Shown: positions 44,890 to 55,231 of the stretch, one piece after another | How the letters are laid out: each line of letters opens with the position of its first letter | Numbering within the stretch: the first letter of the stretch is position 1 | Assembly: GCA_023101725.1 (NCBI GenBank) | Contig: JALJCO010010139.1 | Coordinates: 186,001 to 250,000, forward strand | DNA: 64,000 nucleotides | Source of the DNA: Atherinomorus stipes | Taxonomy: Eukaryota; Chordata; Actinopteri; Atheriniformes; Atherinidae | Direction: 5' to 3' | Program-made: the position numbers and the translations under genes | Notes under the pieces: model-generated | What the model was told of the DNA's origin: nothing | What the model saw: the letters and a program-made list of their open reading frames with translations, nothing else | The model's database searches: none

Positions 44890-47800
44890 ATGGCAGAGCA
44901 ACCAAGCATCCACCAAGACCCACCATTTGCAGCAGAACTAGAAGTAATTCGGCAGAGGTCACAAAGTTCAGGTCCTCCTTATGGTCCAGCCATACACAAC
45001 CCAGCTGTAGTACGTCGCAGAGATGAACAAGTGCCACAGCGCTCCGCCTCGGCTCGCACATCTTCACATGACATTTATGGCACTCACAACTACAGTGGAA
45101 ATCATAACAGAATGCAGCAACCTTCCTGTGAGGTCTCTAAAATCAAGCTTGCAACTTATGATGGCAAAGAGGACTGGGACTCATTTCTGCTGCCCTTTGA
45201 GCGTCAGGCACGGAAATGTGGATGGACGGGTTCACAGCGGGTGGACAAACTTCACGAGTGCCTTCGAGGAGTTGCCATCCGTTATGTTTGCTCATTGCCT
45301 GAGCACATCCGTGAAGACTACACACTCCTTAAGGAACAGCTCACGCAATGGTTTGGAGTAAAAGATCCACCCACAACTGTCCGCAGGAAGCTGGGAGAGG
45401 TGCGTCAGGGAAAAGAGTCACCAGCAGAGTTTGCTGAGGAAGTGCGACGCCTGGTGAGTCTGGCATATCCTGGAACAGACTTGGCACTACAGGATCAGCT
45501 TGCCACTGATGCATTCTTAAAAGGATTAAAGAACCAAAAGGTAGCGTATGAGGTAATGAATCGTGACCCACAATCTCTAGCAGAGGCACAGAAGCTAGCA
45601 GAAGCTCATGAACACAATTTTAAAGCAACTTTGGGTCGAGAGACTGAAACAAAGGCAGGAAGGGCAAGACGTATTTCCTGGGCAGATGAGGAAGAAATCT
45701 TCACTGAGGACCTTTGTCCCATTTCCAGGCGCTTACAAGGCCCTAAGTATGTAACAGAGGAACAGTTTAAACTTCTCATCGACAGAGTGGAGCAGTTACA
45801 TCTGAAGCTGGAACGTCTCCAACCTGTGGTGAGAGACTGTGGAAGTGTGACATCGGCATATGCTGGCAGAACACAGGAACAGGAGCCTGATAGAAGATCG
45901 GCACGTTACCCACCTGCTCATAATTCCAAGGTGCGACCACCTAGCCCAAGTCAGCCAGTCACTTGTTTCCGTTGTGGTGAGGCAGGTCACATCATGAGAG
46001 AGTGTTCAAGATCACCCAGTCCAACTCGCCGAAGAGCCATTCCCCCAACTACGTCTGAAGCTGTCAAGAACCAAGCAAGCAGGGAGGAAAATCCCCCAAG
46101 CCCACAACTGGGGCGCACAGTTAAAAGAGGCCCTAGTTTACAAATCGACATGACTGTGAATGGCTTATCTGTTCAGGCTGTTGTCGACACTGGTGCAGAA
46201 GCCACAGTGATATCTGAAGAGGTGTATAACATGCTTCCATTGGAGGGACGGAAGCCTCTTAAAGAGACATCACTCCGTAATGCTGGAGTTGGAAGTAAAA
46301 TGCCTGCCTTGGGTGAATTGGAGGTGACACTGGAAATTGGTAACCGGAAATTCAAGTGGAACGTTTTTGTCGGCCGAATACATGACTCTGTCCTCCTTGG
46401 CCTTGATGCAATGCAAGCAGCTGAAATGACAGTCTTTGCTGGTCGCCAGGTGTTTGTTGGTAAAGAGCCAGTGCCTGCTCGTGTCATTGAAGGAGGAGAT
46501 GGAGATTACTCCATGGCACGTGTGCTCTTGGAGGACAACATAACATTGCCCCCTGAAAGCGAGTGTCTTGTATGGGGTAAGGTTGATAAACCAAAACCAG
46601 GTCTCCCAGCCGTCCTAGAACCATTAAACATAACTGAGGCAGTCTCATCAGGAAGTGTTGCCACCTACATGGACTCAAGGGTGCCAGTGAGACTCTGTAA
46701 CCTCTCAAGCACCAAAGCATCGCTGCCCTGTGGAGTATGTGTTGGTATTTTGGTTGAAATTTTCCCCGATGATCCCCTTGTCATGTATCCCTCTGAAAAC
46801 AAAACACAGAAAAACATCACAGACAAGGAAGGCAGTGCAACAGCAGCAGCGAAAGTTGGGCGGGTGATAAGAAATGCAGTAGATTTACCAGAACACCTGC
46901 AAGCCCTATACACATCAGCCAGCGAAGCTCTTAGTGAAGACCAGCAAGCGAGACTAATAGAGCTGCTTTTAGAGTACCAGTCCCTTTTTGCAACCAGTGA
47001 CACAGACCTGGGATATCTCTCCACCATTACTCACAAGATTGACACTGGAGATTCTAGGCCCATACGCCAGCCTGTTCGACGGACACCCCTGGGATTCCAG
47101 GGGGAGGATGAAAAGCACCTGAAAGAAATGCTGGAATCAGGAGTAGCTGTACCATCATCTTCTGAGTGGGCATCACCAGTCGTTCTTGTTCGTAAAAAGG
47201 ATGGTGGTGTGCGATGGTGTGTAGACTATCGCCGCCTAAATGCCATTACACTGAAGGATGCATATCCACTGCCCAAGATAGATGAGTGCCTTGATGTCTT
47301 GGGAGAGTCCACTGTCTTCTCCACCCTCGATCTACAGTGTGGATACTGGCAAATTGCAGTGGACCCTAAAGATCGTGGCAAAACAGCATTCATCACCCGT
47401 TATGGCCTCTATGAGTACACCAGGATGCCCTTTGGCCTCTGCAATGCACCTGGTACATTCCAGAGAGCCATGGAACTAGTACTTCGAGGTTTCCAGTGGA
47501 GGACACTCCTCATCTATTTGGATGATATAATCATCCTGGGAAGAGGGGTTGAGCAGAATCTACAGCACCTAGCTGAGGTTTTTGAACGTCTCCACTGTTA
47601 CGGCCTGAAGCTGAAACCCAAGAAATGTCAGCTGTTGAGGGACAAGGTCCTCTTTCTGGGACATGTGGTCAGTGGAGAGGGGATAAGCCCTAATCCAGAA
47701 CTGATAAAAGCCGTGCAGGAGTGGCAACCCCCCACCAACACACAACAACTGCAGGCTTTCCTGGGACTATGCAATTACTATCGGCGCTTTGTTCCAGCTT

Positions 47801-50187
47801 TTGCTGAGCTTGCAGCTCCCCTGAACAGTCTCCTCAAGAAGACGGCAGAATTCTGTTGGCGTGAACCACAGCAGGCAGCTTTTGTGCAGCTCAAAGAGAG
47901 ACTGGTTGCTTCCCCAACTCTTGCCTACCCAGCAGCAACAGACAAGTACATCCTTGACACGGATGCTTCTAACCACAGTATTGGCGCAGTACTGTCACAG
48001 GTCCAGTGGGGGGAGGAGAGAGTTATCTCTTTTGCTAGTAATCATCTCACTCCTGCACAGCAAAGATACTGCGTAACAAGGCGAGAGCTGCTGGCCATTG
48101 TTAGATACACACGACAGTTTCGCCACTTCCTCCTTGGCAGAAAGTTCCTCCTTCGAACAGACCACTGCAGCCTTGCTTGGCTCTTTCGTTTCAAACATCC
48201 AGAAGGGCAGTTAGCTCGTTGGCTTGAGGAACTGAGCCAGTACGATTTTGACATTGAACATCGCTCAGGGCAAAGACATTCAAATGCAGATGCACTGTCA
48301 AGGCGAGATGTTGATGGACTGAGACACTGTGACTGCTACCAAGCAGGCAAGCAAGTTACAGACCTCCCATGTAGAGGTTGCTCATACTGTCAAAAGCTAC
48401 ATGAGCAATGGGCCCGATTTGAAGAGGATGTGGATGATGTTTTGCCACTGGTCATCAGACAGGTCTCTGTGCAGGAGGATGAGAACCATGCAGAGGAACT
48501 ACAGCAAGTTAAAGCGGATCCTGCCAGCCCCACAATAAATTGGCAGCAAACGCTGAGTCACCAGCAGTTGGCGAAAGCCCAAAAAGAGGACCCAGTACTT
48601 TCCATTTTACATGCTTGGAAAGAATCTGGAAATTTTCCAAACAAAGAGCAAGTCGCCATGGAAAGCCCAGCAGTGCGGAAGTACTGGCTCTGCTGGCCAC
48701 AAATAGAACTTCATCAAGGGGTCTTATATTACCGCTGGGAGAGCTCTGACAGCTGCACCCCTTCCCTTTTGCTGATGGTTCCCGCTTCGTTGCAAACTGA
48801 GGTGATGCAAGCTTGTCATGACCCCCCACACTCTGGACATTTTGGTGAAGCAAAGACCCTTCAACGTTTGCGACAAGGTTACCACTGGTACAACATGGGA
48901 AGTGATCTCCATAGGTACATCTTAAAATGCCCCCCATGTAAAGCCCAGAAATCAAGCTGTCCCACACCAAGGGCTAAACTGCAAACTTACCAGGCTGGAG
49001 CACCAATGGACCGGTTACATCTGGATGTATTGGGCCCCTTCCCCACCTCATCCGCTGGGAAAAAGTACATCTTGGTCATAATGGACCAATTTACTAGGTG
49101 GGTGGAGGCTTTTCCAGTTCAAGACCAAAGTGCAGAAACAACAGCCAAAAGACTGGTCAATGATTTCATCTCGCGTTTCGGAGCCCCGTTAGAACTTCAC
49201 ACAGACCAGGGCCGTAACTTTGAAAGCACGCTGTTCAAAGAAGTCTGCCAGCTTTTTCAGATCTCCAAAACCCGCACAACACCATACCATCCTGCTTCAA
49301 ATGGACAGGTAGAGCGATTTAATCGCACACTTCTTCAGATGATCCGCTGCTATGTGGATCAAGATCAAAAGAACTGGGATGAACATCTGCCCCTACTAAC
49401 AGCAGCCTATCGCAGTGCCCAAAATTCTAGCACTGGGTTCTCACCAAACATGCTAATGCTGGGAAGAGAGGTTCATCAGCCACAGGATGTGTGGCTTGGA
49501 GTGGCAGAGCTAGGGCACAGTGAGAAAGAGCCTCCTGATTATGTGCACACTCTTGAAAAGAGGCTTTGTAAGGCCCATGAAATGGCTCGGCAGCATCTTC
49601 GTGCTGCTCAACTTAGACAGAAGCGAACACATGACCTAAGAGCCCAGCAGCACAGCTACAACATAGGAGACCTGGTCTATGTAAGAGACAACAACAGAAA
49701 AAAGGGATTTAGTCCCAAGTTGCAAGCCCCTTGGAAAGGCCCATGTATCGTGAATGCCCGTTGTGGACCTGTGCTGTATCAGATTTTGACTCAACGTGAC
49801 AAGAAAGTCATACATCATGATCAGATTAAAGCCTACACCAGCGATGTGATCCCTACATGGATCAGGCGACAGAGGCATCTAGCTTTGTCAGGAAACCAGG
49901 ATGCAGTCTCTGAGCCTGAGCAAACTACTGCTGCCCCTCAGTCATCTGCCGACCCCAACAGTGACAATGGATCCAAGCTACCAGAGGCTGTGTCTCCCAG
50001 GCAACGAAAAAAAGGAAGCAGGCGCCAAGTTGCAGCACGAAGGCGTAGGCTTGCCACTCGCCATCAGCAGCAGATGGAAGCACATACTTCCTCTGATGAG
50101 GAGATTCAACAACCAATGACGAGAAAAACTCTGAGAGGACGGAAAATACGAGCACCAGCTCGATATCAAGAGGGTTGGACTGAATGA
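44890..50187 (+). CDS. gag-pol: Gypsy gag-pol polyprotein, 1765 residues, intact
   Basis: This single frame encodes everything needed to copy and integrate the element. Seen in order: gag-like region (about 60-260); a CX2CX4HX4C zinc knuckle (C359, C362, H367, C372); aspartic protease with DTGA at 433-436; reverse transcriptase with D814 and YLDD 876-879; RNase H with acidic residues D1023/D1025; integrase with an HHCC zinc site (H1310 or H1314, H1317, C1347, C1350) and a D1379, D1439, E1475 core with D-35-E spacing; a GPY/F-type module near WKGPCIV; and a basic Lys/Arg-rich C-terminal tail. All key residues that I looked for are present and there is no internal stop. ATG 44890 is the first in this frame; an upstream gag start is possible. 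Gag and pol share one frame without a visible stop or shift between them. Confidence 0.93.
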   Translation: MAEQPSIHQDPPFAAELEVIRQRSQSSGPPYGPAIHNPAVVRRRDEQVPQRSASARTSSHDIYGTHNYSGNHNRMQQPSCEVSKIKLATYDGKEDWDSFLLPFERQARKCGWTGSQRVDKLHECLRGVAIRYVCSLPEHIREDYTLLKEQLTQWFGVKDPPTTVRRKLGEVRQGKESPAEFAEEVRRLVSLAYPGTDLALQDQLATDAFLKGLKNQKVAYEVMNRDPQSLAEAQKLAEAHEHNFKATLGRETETKAGRARRISWADEEEIFTEDLCPISRRLQGPKYVTEEQFKLLIDRVEQLHLKLERLQPVVRDCGSVTSAYAGRTQEQEPDRRSARYPPAHNSKVRPPSPSQPVTCFRCGEAGHIMRECSRSPSPTRRRAIPPTTSEAVKNQASREENPPSPQLGRTVKRGPSLQIDMTVNGLSVQAVVDTGAEATVISEEVYNMLPLEGRKPLKETSLRNAGVGSKMPALGELEVTLEIGNRKFKWNVFVGRIHDSVLLGLDAMQAAEMTVFAGRQVFVGKEPVPARVIEGGDGDYSMARVLLEDNITLPPESECLVWGKVDKPKPGLPAVLEPLNITEAVSSGSVATYMDSRVPVRLCNLSSTKASLPCGVCVGILVEIFPDDPLVMYPSENKTQKNITDKEGSATAAAKVGRVIRNAVDLPEHLQALYTSASEALSEDQQARLIELLLEYQSLFATSDTDLGYLSTITHKIDTGDSRPIRQPVRRTPLGFQGEDEKHLKEMLESGVAVPSSSEWASPVVLVRKKDGGVRWCVDYRRLNAITLKDAYPLPKIDECLDVLGESTVFSTLDLQCGYWQIAVDPKDRGKTAFITRYGLYEYTRMPFGLCNAPGTFQRAMELVLRGFQWRTLLIYLDDIIILGRGVEQNLQHLAEVFERLHCYGLKLKPKKCQLLRDKVLFLGHVVSGEGISPNPELIKAVQEWQPPTNTQQLQAFLGLCNYYRRFVPAFAELAAPLNSLLKKTAEFCWREPQQAAFVQLKERLVASPTLAYPAATDKYILDTDASNHSIGAVLSQVQWGEERVISFASNHLTPAQQRYCVTRRELLAIVRYTRQFRHFLLGRKFLLRTDHCSLAWLFRFKHPEGQLARWLEELSQYDFDIEHRSGQRHSNADALSRRDVDGLRHCDCYQAGKQVTDLPCRGCSYCQKLHEQWARFEEDVDDVLPLVIRQVSVQEDENHAEELQQVKADPASPTINWQQTLSHQQLAKAQKEDPVLSILHAWKESGNFPNKEQVAMESPAVRKYWLCWPQIELHQGVLYYRWESSDSCTPSLLLMVPASLQTEVMQACHDPPHSGHFGEAKTLQRLRQGYHWYNMGSDLHRYILKCPPCKAQKSSCPTPRAKLQTYQAGAPMDRLHLDVLGPFPTSSAGKKYILVIMDQFTRWVEAFPVQDQSAETTAKRLVNDFISRFGAPLELHTDQGRNFESTLFKEVCQLFQISKTRTTPYHPASNGQVERFNRTLLQMIRCYVDQDQKNWDEHLPLLTAAYRSAQNSSTGFSPNMLMLGREVHQPQDVWLGVAELGHSEKEPPDYVHTLEKRLCKAHEMARQHLRAAQLRQKRTHDLRAQQHSYNIGDLVYVRDNNRKKGFSPKLQAPWKGPCIVNARCGPVLYQILTQRDKKVIHHDQIKAYTSDVIPTWIRRQRHLALSGNQDAVSEPEQTTAAPQSSADPNSDNGSKLPEAVSPRQRKKGSRRQVAARRRRLATRHQQQMEAHTSSDEEIQQPMTRKTLRGRKIRAPARYQEGWTE

Positions 50188-50328
50188 CTCTTGAAAGTTA
50201 AAATCACCGTTTAAGAGTAGTGTCAAGGTTTAGGCACCTTAGGTTTAGGTAGTTGCCATTAGGTTATGTTGCTAAACGTTGACCCTTAATTGACATCGTA
50301 ATGACACCGAAGAGACTCGGTGTCCTTG

Positions 50329-50341
50329 AAAGGGGGGGTAG
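50329..50341 (+). promoter_or_regulatory. Polypurine tract
   Basis: AAAGGGGGGGTAG lies directly before the 3' LTR, the expected place for plus-strand priming. Confidence 0.85.
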
Positions 50342-50709
50342 TGTAGAGCTAATACATGTAATCTTATGTGTTCATATCACTCAGTTAGTAGTTTCGCAGT
50401 CCTGTTGGAGTAATACGGTGAAGCCACAGTTAGTAATACAGCTTACCTCAAAAGCGGAACTTTGTATAGGGTTGCTGTTGTTCCGGGGGGGATTGTTGTT
50501 GTGGTGAATCGCTCGCTGGCTCTGGTGTTGACACGAAAGTTCGTCTGCACCGGTGCTAGAGCGTTCAACAGTCTGTAATCCTTGAAGATTGTTAAAGTGT
50601 TGTCATCTTCAGTGAGATAAACGGGAGTTAAAAGTTATATTCCTCGTCCGGAGTGATCCTTCGCGCTGCTCACAGTCATCCATACATCTCCGGTTAGCCA
50701 GAGCTAACA
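50342..50709 (+). repeat. 3' LTR of gypsy element
   Basis: It is 368 bp, starts TGTAGAGC and ends AGCTAACA, and is followed by GTAT, which repeats the target seen before the 5' LTR. Confidence 0.95.
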
Positions 50710-51005
50710 GTATATTGTTCTAAAAACAGCGTTTGTCTCAGCCAGCAAAGTGTGTGATAGAGATCTCGCCATATGTCCAAGCAAATCTTGACCACCTTTT
50801 TGTGTGAGCTCCTGGGCTATTTCATGAGCCCTGGACATCTTGTGCCGCCGAATCTTGTTACGAAGGGAAGACAGTGCTGCTTCTCTGTTCTCAATTGAGT
50901 CCAATGACTGGATCTTGAAGGAGATCCATTCCTCAGATATGGAAACCCTCTTCTCTGTCAGGACACCAGTGACTTTATGGTACTGCAAACAGAACATCCT
51001 GCAAG

Positions 51006-51550
51006 TAAATAAAAATGATCATAATCACATCATTTTAAAGTTTTTCTAAGACCTGTATTACTAATAGCATCTACTGGTGGACCAATACATCCACAATAAC
51101 ATTCACTATTAACTACATACACTTTTGCACTATGACTTACTAAAATGTTTACCAAGCATATATTTTGTTAAACTTTTCTGCACAGATTTATTTGATGAAC
51201 TAAACTTTATAAATGTTCCAGTGTTTGCTGTTATTTACCTAACTTTCTCTCCCTCCATTCTAACCAAGGATTTCTGATTTTATATTCCCTAAATCTCACT
51301 CCACATGGCGGGCAAGGAGCTCACATTTAAAAAAGGAAACATAGATTTTTTACAACAGTACAAAAAGCATTGCATTTTGTTGATTGTTGGAGCAATGACA
51401 CACTGACTCAAAACCATTTTTTTATATTTATTTATTTAATATACTTATTTAATGTTAGTCTAACAAACTTGCACTCAATAAAAAACTGTCCTATGAAAAG
51501 TCACTGCAAGGAGCTGGACTGATGACGCAGTTGCTGCTTGAGCTAGCTTC
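51006..51550. other. Intergenic DNA, no gene seen
   Basis: AT-rich sequence upstream of the hAT relic. No recognised feature. Confidence 0.5.
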
Positions 51551-51556
51551 GGCTAA

Positions 51557-52443
51557 AGGCAGGTACACACTACAGGAAAATCCGCCCGATTTATGTCCCG
51601 ATCTTCTCCTTATGATCAAAGCCAGCAAAGATCCGATTGTTGGATGTTTGCAAAAAACATTGCATCTGATCATCTTATGGTGTGATGTGAGTTACGAGTG
51701 ATTTTGTGCGACCCGATCCGCTCGGAAGGCCTCAGAAGGAGATCGTAGATAATGAACTTGAAAAACTAGAAATGCGACTACAAATCCTGGTGTGTGTGGT
51801 GTTCCGAGAGGACCCGAACACGCACAGTGTTCACAGCTGTGCAAAATCAAAAACGCTGCTCTCATTGGGAAATCACGTGGAGGCTCCCGGAACATCAGCC
51901 AATCAAAACGCAAGAGCTAACAGCTGACTGACGGAAAAGAAGTGAGCACAAACAAAGAGCACAAAGACATTAGCTTACAGCCCTGCTGCTCTCCAAGCTA
52001 TCAAATGTTTGTGGCCATTTTCATTCACCTCCAACTTGCGGTCATACAGCCCACATTCTTATTACTTTCTGTGACTTTTTCCAGTGTTTTTTTCTATGTA
52101 TGCGTTTTTTTCCCATGTATACGTTTTTTTCCCACAATGTAAGAGGCTGAAAAATCTGCTCTTTTGTTTATGCTAAAGTCTCGTCACTAAAGTCTCGTCA
52201 TGAAGTCTCGCCGCGAAGTCTCGTCACAAAGTCTTGTTTGATATTGCGAGATTTGGGATGTTGACAGTGAAGGAGCCGATTCTCTTCTGACGAATCAGTC
52301 AGTGTGGGGTGTTCTCCGTCAAGGACACCCCACACTAAATAATCAGAAGAGGTAAATCTTGTGTGATTTGGTTTTTGTAATCATCAAGTGTGTGGTCTCT
52401 ACATCCAAGAAGGTCTCAGGAATCCTGTAGTGTGTACCTAGCT
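51557..52443. mobile_element. ~887-bp MITE-like element with AGGTACACACTACAGGA ends
   Basis: The left end GCAGGTACACACTACAGGA and right end TCCTGTAGTGTGTACCTAGC are inverted. TAA precedes the left end and TTA follows the right, loosely compatible with a TWA target. The interior contains a short minisatellite (52175-52236) and a palindrome around 52280-52345 (GTGTGGGGTGTTCTCCGTC / AAGGACACCCCACAC). No transposase. Confidence 0.7.
52175..52236. repeat. 13-14-bp minisatellite AAGTCTCGTCAC
   Basis: Five direct units of AAGTCTCGTCAC type, with the spacing drifting between 13 and 14 bp. It lies inside the MITE-like element. Confidence 0.85.
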
Positions 52444-52449
52444 TAACTT

Positions 52450-53975
52450 GTACACAAACTACTTTCACTTACGAGGAGTGACGCTGTCATGCACCTGACT
52501 GTTGATGGTTTTGCTTGTCAAACTGCCTGGTTCTTTTAAGGTTGCCTCTGTGACTTCAGGGGCAGCTGATTTAAAAAACATTTGAAAGTGTAGTGTTTTC
52601 GCTTCATTTTCAGAACATAGCTGCTGCTAGAGCCCTGCGCGGGCCCAATATCTGTGCCCGAGTCCGGCCCTGGCCCGAGGGATGGAGCCCCAGCCCCTAG
52701 GAGCAGTCGAACTATCAATTTAACAACAAGCAGCTTGTCTTAACTGCGGGGTAGGGATCTGAGCGACGGGAGGGGGAGAAGGGAAAACCGGCTGCTGCGT
52801 CCAAGTGTTGCCGATTTTGAAAAGACTGAGGTGATCACACTAACTGACTAGATTCTGCAGATTCATTCAAGTTTTGGGATAACAGATTTAACGAACGTGT
52901 CCTCCACTGGATCACAGACAACAAGATCGTTCACCCTGACTGAGGTGGTGGAAATCACCGACTCCTTGTGTGCCAACCGCCATTATACAGGAAAAGAAGA
53001 AGAAGACGCACAAATCATCTTTCAGATTGTCTTCGCCATTTTGTTGTGGTAGCCTGTTTGCTGCCGTGCCCCCCCCCCCCCGTCTGTCACATCTGCAAAT
53101 GTAGGGGAAATTCCGAGGCTGTGACATGCAGAGACGCAGGAGGAATTCCCAATAGTGATGCCGGGCCGATCCGGCATCACTATGCCGGGGTTGGGGTTGG
53201 GTTGGGTTAGATTTAGAAATTTTCACAGGGATTACGGGGCAGGTTGGGCGGGTTATTATATTTGTGCAGTGTGCGTCCGTGCTAACCTGCAACATCACTG
53301 AGATAAAGCAGGTTTAGTTTTTGAGCCATACTTAAAAAGTGAGATAAACAGAAGAGATCTCATAATTGTATGCCCCTGATCTCAAATATGTCTCAACTAA
53401 GACATAGTTGAGGTTAGGGGCAGACGATTATGAGATCTCGCCCAAACATTGGCAGTATAGCGCTAGGCTATTTTTGGTTGCATTTTACAATCAAAAGGAA
53501 ACAAAAATAGCAATTTACTGCTTTCTGAAGAACAAGAAAAGAAGAGCTGAATATGTGAAAGCCTGAGGATGGAAGCATCTTCAGAACCCACTTTATGGTT
53601 GTGGTATTTCTCTTTGATACAGCGGTGTGATTTTATCCACTACAGCTGCCGAAGGAACTATCAGGGGAAATGATGAAACCAAAAATTTTCTCTCTCAAGA
53701 TTCTTAATGCCTCAGGCTGGGAGGCAAAAACATGGGAGCAACATCAGAGAAAGAAGAGGTGCCATGTCCTCCTGCTTGAACGTAAACAACCCGCTCCCCT
53801 GTCGCCACGTCTCTGAGTCAGACATGATCACGAACCATCAAACTGACCATAGAGATGGAAAGAACTTGACAATCCACTGCTTCATTTTGTCTAGCCATCT
53901 GTAAGTGTCCAGTTTTTATAAAATATGACCGATGGGTCAGTTACCGAATGGATCATATTTGCGAAGGTAAGCAGC
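52450..53975. other. Intergenic DNA with two hairpins
   Basis: No gene recognised. It holds a C12 run (53069-53080), a 13-bp-stem hairpin (53152-53183), a G-rich GGGGTTGGGGTTGGGTTGGG segment (53186-53208) and an imperfect inverted repeat (53355-53438). The 128-residue minus-strand frame at 52912-53298 has no domain. Confidence 0.5.
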
Positions 53976-53979
53976 TTAA

Positions 53980-54150
53980 AGATTAAATAACATCTAAACA
54001 GATGAGTAATAAAAAAATTCACCCCAATCACAGTTGTCATGAAGGTAAACTTGACCAATTAAACCTAAAATGATTTTTTGTACCAGGCTGTAAACATGTG
54101 TATTTCTGCTGTAAAGTTGACTTTTTTAACATAGGAGTCTATGAGGATTG
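53980..54150 (+). repeat. 3' part of the 29.2-kb MITE family
   Basis: TAAATAACATCTAAACAGATG through AAACCTAAAATGATTTTTTG and CCAGGCTGTAAACATGTGTA to TAGGAGTCTATGAGGATTGA follows 29643-29825 block by block. The 5' half is absent. Confidence 0.75.
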
Positions 54151-54156
54151 ACTAGC

Positions 54157-54345
54157 ACAGGGGTGGGTGGCCAAGTCCAGTCCTCGAGAGCCACTATCCT
54201 GCAACGTTTAGATGCATCCCTTCTCCAGCAAACCTTAATTAAATGAATGTCTCATAACCAGACTTATGCAGGGCTGAATGATATCCACGTAAGGTAATTT
54301 AGGTACGGGATTGTGGCTAGTGAAGGCTGGACTTGGCTATTCCTG
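54157..54345. mobile_element. Decayed hAT-type MITE (relative of 61965-62189)
   Basis: The left part CAGGGGTGGGTGGCCAAGTC CAGTCCTCGAGAGCC and right part GGCTGGACTTGGCTATTCCTG are imperfect inverted repeats with the same terminus as the better-preserved copy at 61965. No clear target duplication. Confidence 0.55.
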
Positions 54346-54359
54346 CCCTTGTAGATAAG

Positions 54360-55195
54360 GGTGAACTGCAATTTTTGGCATTTCCACACTGGCTTCACTT
54401 CTATCCGCTGGAGTTCACAGCTTGTATTATACAGGGGGTATCTGTTGACATAATCAAATGGTATAAACGTTTTTGTATGAATTTTAATACAAAGCATGTT
54501 TAATATACAGTATACTACTATATAAGAGGCAAAACACTATTTCATATTAAAGAACGTTTATCCCAACACTTACTGTAAACAGATATTTGCAGAAAGTGGA
54601 GCTCTCAAGCTATTTTGGTCCTCTCTCTCCTTCTCATCCGATTGCCCTCATTTTCAACAAAATTTAGGTATTTCTTCATTATTTTTTTTATTGGTCAGTG
54701 TGCTTGGTTGAAAATTGAAAAGACTGAACAGAGAACATGATTGGTGGCTGATTCAGCCATTAGCTATACGTGGCAGCGAATGCAGGAAGCTTGTAATATT
54801 ATTACCCAACATAAGCAATGGCAGCATACCAGTGAAATGAATTGTTCAAAATTTGGATGTAGAGGCAATGAAATTAAACAAATGAAAAATACTGTTAATC
54901 CCAGCAGGGAAATTCAATTAAAGAAAATTAGAAATTCAAATTAAAGAAATTCAAGATAAGCTAATTAGCATTTTGATAAAGATACATGATACCTTAATAA
55001 ATTAAAGTGCTGGATATATATTAGATATAAACAGTGGTTTTGTTAAAGACACGCTGTGTCACCACTCATGAATTGTAACTCATCAATATAACTAAAACCG
55101 TATGAACACTAAGGCCTGGGATATACTTGTTAACAAACAAGTCAGCACTTATCATGGCTCTCATACGTTCCTAGGGTTGTTTTGTCATGTAGGAC
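54360..55195. other. Intergenic DNA, no gene seen
   Basis: AT-rich sequence; no repeats or coding segments recognised. Confidence 0.5.
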
Positions 55196-55231
55196 ACTTG
55201 CATTAATGGGATGTCGTGCGCACTTACCAGT

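Larger units (their letters stand above)
43864..50709 (+). mobile_element. Full-length Ty3/gypsy LTR retrotransposon (6846 bp)
   Basis: It has two 368-bp LTRs (TG...CA), a primer-binding site, a leader, one long gag-pol open frame and a polypurine tract, all in standard order. The 4-bp target GTAT is repeated on both sides (43860-43863 and 50710-50713). The order protease, RT, RNase H, integrase is that of the Ty3/gypsy group; no envelope frame follows. It is inserted in the minus-strand hAT relic, in the opposite orientation to that gene. One base differs between the LTRs (near 44088 A against C), so insertion is recent. Confidence 0.95.
41658..51005 (-). pseudogene. hAT-derived (KIAA1586-like) transposase gene, split by two insertions
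   Basis: Four blocks on the minus strand read in order. 50997-50710: an acceptor-flanked start, KIRRHKMSRAHEIAQEL, ending ...NAVFRTIYC. 43863-43498: IAKMNRPFTDHD, then VELESQTAESIEKDLL, FVFDGASVVVS. 42646-42332: GRNSGVATRL, WHCMNHHVELAVADAVNEI, RVLNTRWEASRR. 42315-41658: a C-terminal dimerisation region with QTIPLCTVKCERGFSLMDNI. This is the order of the hAT superfamily transposase RNase-H fold and dimerisation domain, in the group that includes vertebrate KIAA1586/ZBED-like proteins. The gypsy element sits between blocks 1 and 2 and a MITE between blocks 2 and 3. Frameshifts also lie near 42185-42332 and 43640, so it is dead apart from the insertions. Confidence 0.75.

Noticed and set aside
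50188..50341. Possible envelope gene between integrase and 3' LTR
   Set aside because: Only about 150 bp without an open frame remain after the gag-pol stop.
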